Assembly (NCBI RefSeq): GCF_946151065.1
Contig: NZ_CAMGZA010000001.1
Coordinates: 868,001 to 932,000 of the forward strand
Direction of reading: 5' to 3'
From: Microbacterium sp. Marseille-Q6965
GTDB taxonomy: Bacteria > Actinomycetota > Actinomycetes > Actinomycetales > Microbacteriaceae
Length of the DNA: 64,000 bases
Positions 1 to 7,104 of the stretch are shown piece by piece (position 1 is the first letter of the stretch; every line of letters starts with the position of its first letter). A program made the translations under genes and the position numbers. Under the pieces are notes generated by a model. That model was given only the letters and a program-made list of their open reading frames with translations. It searched no databases and was not told where the DNA came from.

Positions 1-476
1 GCCAGATCGTGCCGCCGCGCGATCCGGTGCAGCGCCTCCACCGGCGCTGTCTGCCCGAACAGGTGCACGGGCGCGATCGCCCGCGTGCGCGGTGTGACGG
101 CCGCCTCGACGGCATCGGGGTCGATGAGAAGGTGCTCCTCGTCGACGTCGACCGGCACCGGCACTGCGCCCAGGCGGGAGGCCGCCTCGGCCGTGGCGAT
201 GAAGGTGTTCGCCGGCAGGATCACCTCATCGCCCGGGCCCACGCCCACGGCGCGATAGGCGAGCTCGAGCGCGTCGGTGCCGTTGCCGACGCCGACGGCG
301 TGCGCCACGCCGATGAAGTCGGCGTACTCGCGCTCGAACGCGGCGATCTCCTCGCCGCCGATGAACTCCGCCGACAGCAGCTGCCGACGCCACACGGCGA
401 GCACGTCGTCCGCCACCTCCTCCGAGGGTGCGACGAGGTCGACGAACGGGACGGTGGTGCGCAGGCTGATTGCCAT
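1..476 (-). CDS. DegT/DnrJ/EryC1/StrS sugar aminotransferase (3' end outside window)
   Basis: PLP-dependent aminotransferase that places an amino group on a keto sugar nucleotide. The visible 158 residues start VPFVDLVAPSEEV and contain the family signatures FIGG..I..FE..YA, VGNGTDALELA (PLP phosphate-binding region, about residues 65-75), GDEVILPANTFIA and PVHLFGQ. The catalytic lysine lies beyond the left edge. The ATG sits 11 bp after the flippase stop and has a GAGGAG ribosome site, so it is the sixth gene of the leftward sugar operon. With the Gfo/Idh oxidoreductase and the N-acetyltransferase nearby it resembles WbpE/WlbC-type 3-aminotransferases. FdtB/QdtB-type enzymes for dTDP-amino sugars are an alternative that cannot be excluded from half a protein. 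Confidence 0.88.
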   Translation of the reverse strand, partial: MAISLRTTVPFVDLVAPSEEVADDVLAVWRRQLLSAEFIGGEEIAAFEREYADFIGVAHAVGVGNGTDALELAYRAVGVGPGDEVILPANTFIATAEAASRLGAVPVPVDVDEEHLLIDPDAVEAAVTPRTRAIAPVHLFGQTAPVEALHRIARRHDL

Positions 477-487
477 GGTTCTGCTCC

Positions 488-2032
488 TCACGAGGTGCCG
501 TCGACAGGCGACGGAGCGGGGTCGGACGGCGCGGGTCGACGCCGGGTGACGAGGCGCCCTGTCACGCGTGCGACGAGGCCCTGCAGCTCGCCGAACACCG
601 CGGGCATCGTCCAGCGCGCGACGGGAAGGTAGGCGGCGATCATCCCGAGCGCGATCAGCCCGACCGCCGCCGGATGCGGCAGGTCGTCGCAGAGCAGGGC
701 GATGGGCACCCCCGCGGCGAGAGCTGCCGCGACGGCGGGAAGCGTGCGCGCCAGCGGCGACGCCGCCGTCCACCAGGGGATCCCGAGCACGCGCGAGACG
801 ATGATCCAGCGCGTGGCCGTGGCGGCGATCGCCACGGCGAGGAAGCCCGTCGCGACGGCGGCGAGGCCGTGCGGGGCGACGAACCAGGTGGTCACGACGG
901 TGACGGCGTCGACGACGACGACGTACGCCAGCCACACGCCGGGTCGGCCGACGCCCGAGAGCAGTCCCCGATCCATCCCGCTCAGCGCGAAGGCACCGGC
1001 GACGGCGTAGATCGCTCCGGGGACGACACTGGCATCCCACTGCTCGCCGAAGACGAGCGGGAACAGGTGCGCGCCCGAGACGGCGATGCCGACCATCACC
1101 GGCACGACGAGCGCATGGGCGACGCCCTGCACGCGGATGTAGCCGGCCGCCAACCGGTCGGCGGCGTCGCGGATGCGAGCGAACAGCACGACGGACACCG
1201 GCTGGACGGCGTTCGCGGTGAGCTCGTAGGCGATGGTGACGAGGCGCTGCGCGACGTTGAGGTATCCCAGCCCCTGCACGCCGAGGAACAGGAGGACGAT
1301 CGCGTTCTCGAGCCAGACACGCCCCTGGCCCACGAGGTCGGCCGCGATCACCTTGCTGCCGAAGTGCAGCATCTCCCGGAACTCCCGCCACGAGAAGCCG
1401 AGGCCGGGGCGCCAGCGCGCGGCCGTCCACGCCATCACCATGACGATCACCTGGTAGACGAGCGTCTGCCACACGAGCGCCCACACGCCCCACCCGGCGA
1501 ACGCGAGCACGATCGCGACCGCCTGGCCGGCAACGCCCGCCGCGACCGACTGGATCGCGATGGCGCGGAACCGCAACTCGCGCCGCAGGATCGCCATGGG
1601 CACGGCGTTGAGTGACACGATGAACGCCGCCGGTGCGAGCGCGCGGATCACGTCGGCGGCCGCCGGCTCTTGCAGCACGGCGGCGATCGCGGGCGCCGCG
1701 AGGGCGAGCGCAGCGCTCAGCGCCAGGCCCACCGCCGCCGCGTACCAGAACGCCGTGCGGAAGGTGCGCGGGCGGGGGTCGGCCGCCTGCACGAGGTACG
1801 TCGAGAACCCCAGGTCCGCAAGCGTGTGGACGAGCGGCAGCAGCGACCCGGCGAGCGCGACGAGGCCGAAGTCCTCGGGCGTGAGCAGGCGGGCGAGCAC
1901 CGCGACGGTGAGGAACCCGAAGATCCGCACGGCCCACTGCTGCGTCATCGTCCACGCCGCGCTCGTGGCGGCCTTCCCCGCCAGCCCCTGTTCGCCGCCC
2001 GAGGCGGCGCGCGACGCCTGGGATGCGGTCAC
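488..2032 (-). CDS. Wzx-type polysaccharide flippase (MATE/MOP superfamily)
   Basis: Predicted 514-residue inner-membrane lipid-linked oligosaccharide translocase. A short cytoplasmic N-terminus is followed by about 12-14 hydrophobic segments. The stretch WTMTQQWAVRIFGFLTVAVL and the following LLTPEDFGLVALA are typical of the Polysacc_synt family. The GTG start overlaps the stop of the upstream GT8 gene by 4 bp (GTGA); longer in-frame extensions upstream encode Arg-rich sequence antisense-like in composition and were rejected. Its job by context is to flip the repeat unit assembled by the GT4 and GT8 enzymes of the same operon. The C-terminal tail after the last membrane segment is basic and Pro-rich. 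No polymerase (Wzy) was seen in the window. Confidence 0.88.
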   Translation of the reverse strand: MTASQASRAASGGEQGLAGKAATSAAWTMTQQWAVRIFGFLTVAVLARLLTPEDFGLVALAGSLLPLVHTLADLGFSTYLVQAADPRPRTFRTAFWYAAAVGLALSAALALAAPAIAAVLQEPAAADVIRALAPAAFIVSLNAVPMAILRRELRFRAIAIQSVAAGVAGQAVAIVLAFAGWGVWALVWQTLVYQVIVMVMAWTAARWRPGLGFSWREFREMLHFGSKVIAADLVGQGRVWLENAIVLLFLGVQGLGYLNVAQRLVTIAYELTANAVQPVSVVLFARIRDAADRLAAGYIRVQGVAHALVVPVMVGIAVSGAHLFPLVFGEQWDASVVPGAIYAVAGAFALSGMDRGLLSGVGRPGVWLAYVVVVDAVTVVTTWFVAPHGLAAVATGFLAVAIAATATRWIIVSRVLGIPWWTAASPLARTLPAVAAALAAGVPIALLCDDLPHPAAVGLIALGMIAAYLPVARWTMPAVFGELQGLVARVTGRLVTRRRPAPSDPAPSPVDGTS

Positions 2033-2970
2033 GATCCGACCCCGCGCAGGGCGCGGCGCTGCGACGCGGCACGAGCCCGTCGCAACGCCGCGAGAAGACG
2101 CCGGGCCGCGCGCACGGCGGCGGGATCGCGGATCGGAAGCGACCGCCACCCCGCCCATGCGGTCCGTTCCAGCCAGCGCTCCCAGCGCGCGGCCGCCGGA
2201 TGCTCGCTGCCGTGGTGCCACGGCTTGGCGGTCTCGGTGAAATGGATGACGCCGGGGTGCTCGATCGCTCGCGCCACCTCGTCGGGCCACAGCGCCCACC
2301 CGGCGCAGTCGCCCCGGTACTGGCTCGTCTGCACGTTCCACCGCAGGGGGAGCTCGGTCCAACCGGGCCCGACGATGCCGTTGAGCGCGTCCTGATCGCC
2401 CCAGCGCAGGGGGGATCGGCGCAGCAGGCGCAGACAGCGCGAGCCGACGTCGGCGTCTCGCCAGGCCGTTCGGTCGATCAGCAGCACTCCCGAGTTGAAG
2501 TACAGCCCGCCGGGGTCCAGCCCGAGCTGCCGCCACGGAGAGCCGTTCATCGTGGCGGCCCACGGGGTGTTGGCATCGCGCACCGCCCCGAGCACGCCGC
2601 CGCGCAGGTCGGCGGCGAACACCTCATCCAGCGCGTCCTCGACGACCGTGTCGGCATCGAGATAGAGCACCCGCTCGACCTCGTCGGGCAGGAGCTCGTC
2701 GAGCAGCAAGCGGTACAGCGCCGCGATCGACAGTGAGGTCGTGTAGTGGGCGCCGCGCAGCCGCGCCTCGTCCACCGTGATCCACGACACCGTGGCGCGG
2801 GCCACGCCTGCCTGCACCCGCGCGCGCACATCGGCGGGCAGGCCCGGCTGCAGGATGTGGACGGTGATGTCCTCCGCGCCCGGCGAGGCGTCGATGCTCG
2901 CCAGCGCGACGGCGAGTGGCAGCGCGAAGTCCCGGTCCACGCACATCGCGATGTGCCGCCGCACGCTCAT
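2029..2970 (-). CDS. GT8-family glycosyltransferase
   Basis: Retaining glycosyltransferase of 313 residues, similar in layout to LgtC/glycogenin-type GT8 enzymes. It has the N-terminal nucleotide-binding start RHIAMCVDRDF, the DAD metal/UDP motif at residues 105-107 (VLYLDADTVV), the NSGVLL segment near 159-164, DQD at 192-194, and the C-terminal HFTETAKPW motif at 243-251, which matches the HxxGxxKPW motif of GT8. The start ATG overlaps the preceding GT4 stop by 4 bp (ATGA), which decides against the longer in-frame extension to 3144. The sugar donor and acceptor cannot be read from sequence. Confidence 0.9.
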   Translation of the reverse strand: MSVRRHIAMCVDRDFALPLAVALASIDASPGAEDITVHILQPGLPADVRARVQAGVARATVSWITVDEARLRGAHYTTSLSIAALYRLLLDELLPDEVERVLYLDADTVVEDALDEVFAADLRGGVLGAVRDANTPWAATMNGSPWRQLGLDPGGLYFNSGVLLIDRTAWRDADVGSRCLRLLRRSPLRWGDQDALNGIVGPGWTELPLRWNVQTSQYRGDCAGWALWPDEVARAIEHPGVIHFTETAKPWHHGSEHPAAARWERWLERTAWAGWRSLPIRDPAAVRAARRLLAALRRARAASQRRALRGVGS

Positions 2971-4631
2971 CGGTGGCCACCGGTGGCGAGCCGCTGCCCG
3001 GGCAGCAGGATGCGGTCGAGGGGCCGGGGGGACGCGCCCGCGACGGCGGCGATCTTGCGCAGCACGCGGACCAGCACCGCGCGGGCCCGCAGGGCGCGCC
3101 GATCGCGCCGGTCGAAGCGCGGCAGGGCCTCTTGGATGCGCCACAGCAGCGGTGCGTTCGCCTCGATCGCCAGCAGCGCCCGGCCGTACGCCCTGGCGTC
3201 GTCGTCGGGCTTGGGCGGCGGCGCGTCGGTCAGCCGGGCACCGCGGGCTGCGCGCTCAGCTGTGGCTGCGTAGGCGACCTCGAGCCACGCGAGCCATTCC
3301 TCCTCGGCCGCGAGCGCGTCGGCGGCGCGGCGCGCCCGCACGGAGGCCTCGGCGCGCTCGCCCGCGTCGCGCACGAGCTGCGCGATCCGGGCGACGAGCG
3401 CGTCCGGGTCGCGGGGGCGGTCACGCTCATCGACGACGAAGTCCGCGATCCCCAGCGCCCGGGCATGCCCCTCGTGCGCGTCGAGGGTCACCGCCGGCAG
3501 GCCGGCCCCGCACGCCTCCAGCAGCGAGGTGAGGGACGAGAACGGAAACGTGTCGAGGTAGAGATCGGCGGCGCGCAGGTACGGTGCCGGATCGGTCACG
3601 GGCCCGAGCGCCCGCACGCGGCCCGGGAAGCGGCGGCGCAGCCAGGGGAACGGACCGTCGTCCTCGCCCGGGCCGATCGCGCAGAACGCCAGCGAGGGCT
3701 CGGCCTCGAGCGCCGCAGCGATGAGCTCGCCGAACGAGGGCCGCATCCGCGTGTCGCCGAACTTCACCGCACGTGCGACGGTCATCGCCACGACGGTGCC
3801 CGGTGCCATGCCGAGCTCCTCGCGAGTTGCCGGGCGCACGTCGGGGACAGCCGGCACCAGCAGGGGCAGGCGGACCACGGCGTCGTCGTCGTAGCCGCGC
3901 AGGCGCCGCGTGAGGGCCGCGCCCGCCGCCCGGAACTCGGCGATCGTCGTCGCACGCGTCGGCGCGGCGAGCATGAGGTGGTCGGCGTGGTCGAAGACGA
4001 TCACCGGCGCGCCCGCGTACCCACTGCCGAAGGCGACGGCCGACACGGGGTCGTCCGGCTGCAGGTGGCACACCACCATGTCGACGCCCCCGGCGAGCTC
4101 GCGCAGCCTCGCGGCCCGGGCGAGGGGATCGCCGGCGCCGAGCGCCCGCGCGGTGCCGCCGACGGCGGCGCAGGCCTCGCGCAGCCCGGCGGTCACGTCG
4201 TCCTGGCGCACCACGACGACGTCGGAACGGCTGGCGGTGTCGCGGCGGATCCAGCGCTCGGCGAGCTTGCTCAACCCGCCGATCGACGCGGCCTCGGTGA
4301 GCACGTGCAGCACGCGTCGCCGCCCGCCCGCGCGCGGCGCGACGGGGGCGGACGGCGCCAGCGCCCGCTGAGCGATGCGGTCGGCGACGCGCTCGAACCG
4401 AGCCGAGCGCAGCCGGCCGGTCGGGTTGGTCATGGCGAAGGTCATCGCGACGCGGCACCATTCCATGGCGGTGACGGCCCGACCGCTCGCGAGGCGCCGC
4501 TCGGCGATCCGCAGCGCGGCATGCATCACGGCGTCGTTGTGGCGCAGCTCGTCGTCCGAGCCGTGCGCACGCGCGGCGGGCGTGCCGCCCAGCGGCGAGG
4601 TGGCAGACGACAGGGGCGTCATGCTTGCCAT
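2967..4631 (-). CDS. GT4-like (GT-B fold) glycosyltransferase
   Basis: Protein of 554 residues. Residues about 105-150 form a Rossmann start (RRVLHVLTEAASIGGLSKLA) typical of GT-B enzymes. The C-terminal donor-binding half has the APYLRAADLYLDTFPFSSL region and LLEACGAGLPAVTLDAHEG, the position where GT4 enzymes bind the nucleotide sugar. The first ~100 residues are an extra helical, Ala/Arg-rich region, so it is longer than the usual 350-400 residues. The start at 4631 lies 1 bp after the acyltransferase stop; a second ATG at 4622 is also possible, and neither has a strong ribosome site, which suggests coupling to the upstream gene. Donor and acceptor unknown. Confidence 0.82.
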   Translation of the reverse strand: MASMTPLSSATSPLGGTPAARAHGSDDELRHNDAVMHAALRIAERRLASGRAVTAMEWCRVAMTFAMTNPTGRLRSARFERVADRIAQRALAPSAPVAPRAGGRRRVLHVLTEAASIGGLSKLAERWIRRDTASRSDVVVVRQDDVTAGLREACAAVGGTARALGAGDPLARAARLRELAGGVDMVVCHLQPDDPVSAVAFGSGYAGAPVIVFDHADHLMLAAPTRATTIAEFRAAGAALTRRLRGYDDDAVVRLPLLVPAVPDVRPATREELGMAPGTVVAMTVARAVKFGDTRMRPSFGELIAAALEAEPSLAFCAIGPGEDDGPFPWLRRRFPGRVRALGPVTDPAPYLRAADLYLDTFPFSSLTSLLEACGAGLPAVTLDAHEGHARALGIADFVVDERDRPRDPDALVARIAQLVRDAGERAEASVRARRAADALAAEEEWLAWLEVAYAATAERAARGARLTDAPPPKPDDDARAYGRALLAIEANAPLLWRIQEALPRFDRRDRRALRARAVLVRVLRKIAAVAGASPRPLDRILLPGQRLATGGHR

Positions 4632-4632
4632 G

Positions 4633-5250
4633 TCACAGCGCCCAGCTGACGCCGCTGCGAAGCGGGACGGCGGGGACGCCGCCGACGAGCGTTCGGGGCG
4701 GCACGTCCTTGGTGACCACCGCCCCTGCCGCGACGACCGCGCCGTCCCCGATCGTCACGCCCTTGAGGACGACCGCCCTCGTGCCGATCCACACGTCGTC
4801 GCCGATGATGATCGGAGCCGACATGACGCCGCGGCCCCCCTCCATGGCGTGGCTGTCGCTGTCGCGCACGATCACCTCGTCGGCCAGGCCGGTCCCCCTG
4901 CCGATGCGCACCTCCTCGAAGCAGAGGATGCGCGCGCCGTTGTTCATGCCGAGCGAGCGGTCGAACTCGAGGGTGGCGCCGGGATCGGCGATCACGCGGC
5001 ACCCGGCGTGCACGTCCACGCTGCCGTTGACGATGAGCGTGGCACCTCGGGAGAGGTAGAACGTGCCGGGCAGCGGCGTCGTCTTGAGCGCCTCCCACTT
5101 CACGCCGATGTTGAGGGTGCCGCTGCCACGCAGCTCGCCGTGCAGGCCGACGCGGGTCTCGCGGTACACCTTGCCGCTCAGGCCCGCGGCGCGCAGGACC
5201 CGCATGGCGTTGAGGTCGAGCCGCGTCACATCGATGAGCCGGTTGAACAT
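4633..5250 (-). CDS. Hexapeptide-repeat acyltransferase (left-handed beta-helix)
   Basis: O- or N-acyltransferase of 205 residues built on hexapeptide repeats. The C-terminal part [24 protein letters not shown] followed by [24 protein letters not shown] is the hallmark of the maltose/galactoside acetyltransferase (LacA/NodL/Vat) class. It lies third-to-second in the sugar operon, 11 bp after the oxidoreductase and 1 bp before the GT4 gene, so it probably acetylates a residue of the surface glycan. The precise acceptor cannot be deduced. The central histidine used as catalytic base in this class is a candidate within [10 protein letters not shown]. Confidence 0.86.
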   Translation of the reverse strand: MFNRLIDVTRLDLNAMRVLRAAGLSGKVYRETRVGLHGELRGSGTLNIGVKWEALKTTPLPGTFYLSRGATLIVNGSVDVHAGCRVIADPGATLEFDRSLGMNNGARILCFEEVRIGRGTGLADEVIVRDSDSHAMEGGRGVMSAPIIIGDDVWIGTRAVVLKGVTIGDGAVVAAGAVVTKDVPPRTLVGGVPAVPLRSGVSWAL

Positions 5251-5261
5251 CGCACGCCCCC

Positions 5262-6332
5262 TCAGCCCTCGAGTGCGGGAACGGCGGCGGGGACGGGCGT
5301 GGGCGCGGCCACCGCGACGGGTTCGCCGTGACGCTCGAGGCTTTGCGTGGCGGCGGCGAGCACCGACAGCACTCGCAGTCCCGAGGCGCCGTCCGTGCGT
5401 GGCGCACGGCGACCACGGATGGCCGCGGCGAACTCGGCGACGACCCCGGCGAGCGCCTCCCGCTCCGGCAGCGCGGGAGACCAGGTGTCACCGATCCGGT
5501 ACGACACCTGCGCCGACCGCACCGCCTCCACGCCGTGGCTGGCGAGGTCGACGCCGCGGTCGAACACGCTGACGCGCTGCTGCGGGTTGAGGTCGTCCCA
5601 CACCAGGGTGCTGCGGGTGCCGCCGATCACCATGCGCCGGATCTTCGTGGGGCTGAGCCAGTTCACCTGGATGTGCGCGATGCCACCACCGGGCAGCGGC
5701 ATGGCGAGGAAGCCGACGCAGGCGCGCCCGGTGCCGAGCGGATCCGCTCCCAGCGCCGACACCGTGGTCTGGGGCAGGCCTCCCGGCAGCACGAAGTCGA
5801 GGATCGCGAGGTCGTGCGGCGCGAGGTCCCACAACACGTCGACGTCGGACTGCACGAGTCCCAGGTTGATGCGGGTCGAGTCCACGTAGAGGATGTCGCC
5901 GAGTCGGCCCTGCGCGATGAGCTCGCGGATCTTCATCACCGCGGGCGTGTAGCAGTACGTGTGATCGGTCATGAGCACGAGGCCGCGCTCGCGGGCGAGA
6001 GCGACCATCGTCTCGCCCGCCTCGCGACCGTCCGCCAGCGGCTTTTCGACCATGACGTGCTTGCCGGCCTCCAGTGCGCGGCACACCAACGCCCGATGCG
6101 TGCGCGCGGGCGTCGCGATGGCGACCGCGTCGATGAGCGGGTCGCCGAGGACCTCGTCGATATCGGTCCACACGGGGGCGCCGCCCACGGACTCGGCCAC
6201 CCGCGCCGCGCGCGCCCGGTCGAGGTCGCAGATGCCGGCGAGGTTCCAGTCGTCGGCGGCGCGGAGGTTCCTCGCCAGGTTCGGTCCCCAGTAGCCGGCG
6301 CCGATGACCGCCGCGTTGTATCTCTCCGTCAC
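5262..6332 (-). CDS. Gfo/Idh/MocA-family NAD(P)-dependent sugar oxidoreductase (WlbA/WbpB-like)
   Basis: Predicted 356-residue dehydrogenase. The N-terminal Rossmann motif is VIGAGYWG (glycines 11, 13 and 16); the [11 protein letters not shown] wording is common in UDP-GlcNAcA 3-dehydrogenases of the WlbA/WbpB group. The family motif EKPLAD follows near residue 98. The GTG start at 6332 is preceded by AGGAGAA at 8-9 bp, whereas the longer extension to 6530 would run through the divergent promoter region. It is the first gene of the leftward sugar operon. With the DegT aminotransferase and the divergent N-acetyltransferase it would form a 3-keto, 3-amino, 3-N-acetyl sequence on a sugar nucleotide. 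Substrate assignment is inference. Confidence 0.87.
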   Translation of the reverse strand: MTERYNAAVIGAGYWGPNLARNLRAADDWNLAGICDLDRARAARVAESVGGAPVWTDIDEVLGDPLIDAVAIATPARTHRALVCRALEAGKHVMVEKPLADGREAGETMVALARERGLVLMTDHTYCYTPAVMKIRELIAQGRLGDILYVDSTRINLGLVQSDVDVLWDLAPHDLAILDFVLPGGLPQTTVSALGADPLGTGRACVGFLAMPLPGGGIAHIQVNWLSPTKIRRMVIGGTRSTLVWDDLNPQQRVSVFDRGVDLASHGVEAVRSAQVSYRIGDTWSPALPEREALAGVVAEFAAAIRGRRAPRTDGASGLRVLSVLAAATQSLERHGEPVAVAAPTPVPAAVPALEG

Positions 6333-6413
6333 AGCTGTTCTCCTATCGGGGGACGGCGCCTGGCGCCGCGGTCCGGGGCTGCGGCCCCAGCGGGCCACGA
6401 CTACACAGAGCGG

Positions 6414-6433
6414 CGCCCGCCGCCGCTGATACG
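6414..6433 (-). promoter_or_regulatory. CGTATCAG element, copy 1
   Basis: Read on the minus strand this 20-mer is CGTATCAG followed by CGGCGGCGGGCG. It matches copy 3 (13498-13517) at 18 of 20 positions and copy 2 (10130-10149) over CGTATCAG plus GCGGC. It lies about 80-95 bp upstream of the oxidoreductase start on the same strand, and also just upstream of the divergent acetyltransferase. It could contain a -10 box or be a regulator site. Confidence 0.4.
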
Positions 6434-6445
6434 AAAGAGACGCCG

Positions 6446-7039
6446 ATGACCTTTCCCGCGATCCCCGACTCCGCCGACGTCTCACCCGATGCCCGGGTGG
6501 GCGAGCGCACGCGCATCTGGCATCTCGCACAGGTGCGCGAGGGTGCCCGGATCGGCGCGGACTGCATCGTGGGCCGCGGGGCGTACATCGGACCCGGCGT
6601 CGAGGTGGGCGATGGCTGCAAGATCCAGAACCACGCGCTGGTGTACGAGCCGGCCCGGCTCGAGGACGGCGTCTTCATCGGCCCCGCCGTCGTGCTGACG
6701 AACGATGAGTTCCCGCGCGCCGTCACGCCGGACGGACGCCTGAAGGACGCGTCCGACTGGACGGCGGTGGGCGTGACGATCGAGCGCGGCGCCTCGGTGG
6801 GCGCCCGTGCCGTCTGCGTCGCGCCCGTGCGGATCGGCGCGTGGGCGCTCGTCGCCGCCGGAGCCGTCGTCACGCGCGACGTGCCCGCGCACGCGCTCGT
6901 CGTCGGGGTGCCGCCCCACCCATCCGATCCGGCGGGCCGCCCGCTCGTCGCGGAGGGCGGAGGCGAGTGGGCGTGCCCCGTCACGGGAGAGCGATACCGC
7001 GAGACCGACGGCGCGCTCCAGGCGGTCGACGCCCGCTGA
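6446..7039 (+). CDS. Sugar-nucleotide N-acetyltransferase, WbpD/WlbB-like hexapeptide enzyme
   Basis: Predicted 197-residue left-handed beta-helix acetyltransferase. The start PDSADVSPDARVGERTRIWH and the next repeats (QVREGARIGADCIVGRGAYIG, with ALVYEPARLEDGVFIGPAVVLTNDE) are characteristic of UDP-3-amino-3-deoxy-sugar N-acetyltransferases. The C-terminus carries a short extra segment after the last coil (WACPVTGERYRETDG), with a Cys-Pro start as often seen in this subfamily. It is the only rightward gene of the sugar region and is divergent from the oxidoreductase. GAAAGAG about 9 bp before the ATG serves as ribosome site. It probably acetylates the 3-amino group introduced by the DegT enzyme. 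Confidence 0.85.
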   Translation: MTFPAIPDSADVSPDARVGERTRIWHLAQVREGARIGADCIVGRGAYIGPGVEVGDGCKIQNHALVYEPARLEDGVFIGPAVVLTNDEFPRAVTPDGRLKDASDWTAVGVTIERGASVGARAVCVAPVRIGAWALVAAGAVVTRDVPAHALVVGVPPHPSDPAGRPLVAEGGGEWACPVTGERYRETDGALQAVDAR

Positions 7040-7104
7040 GTGGGCGCGGAGGCGGCGCGGTGCGGCCGCTGCCGGCACGTCCGGCGGCAGCACGCATCTC
7101 GCGC

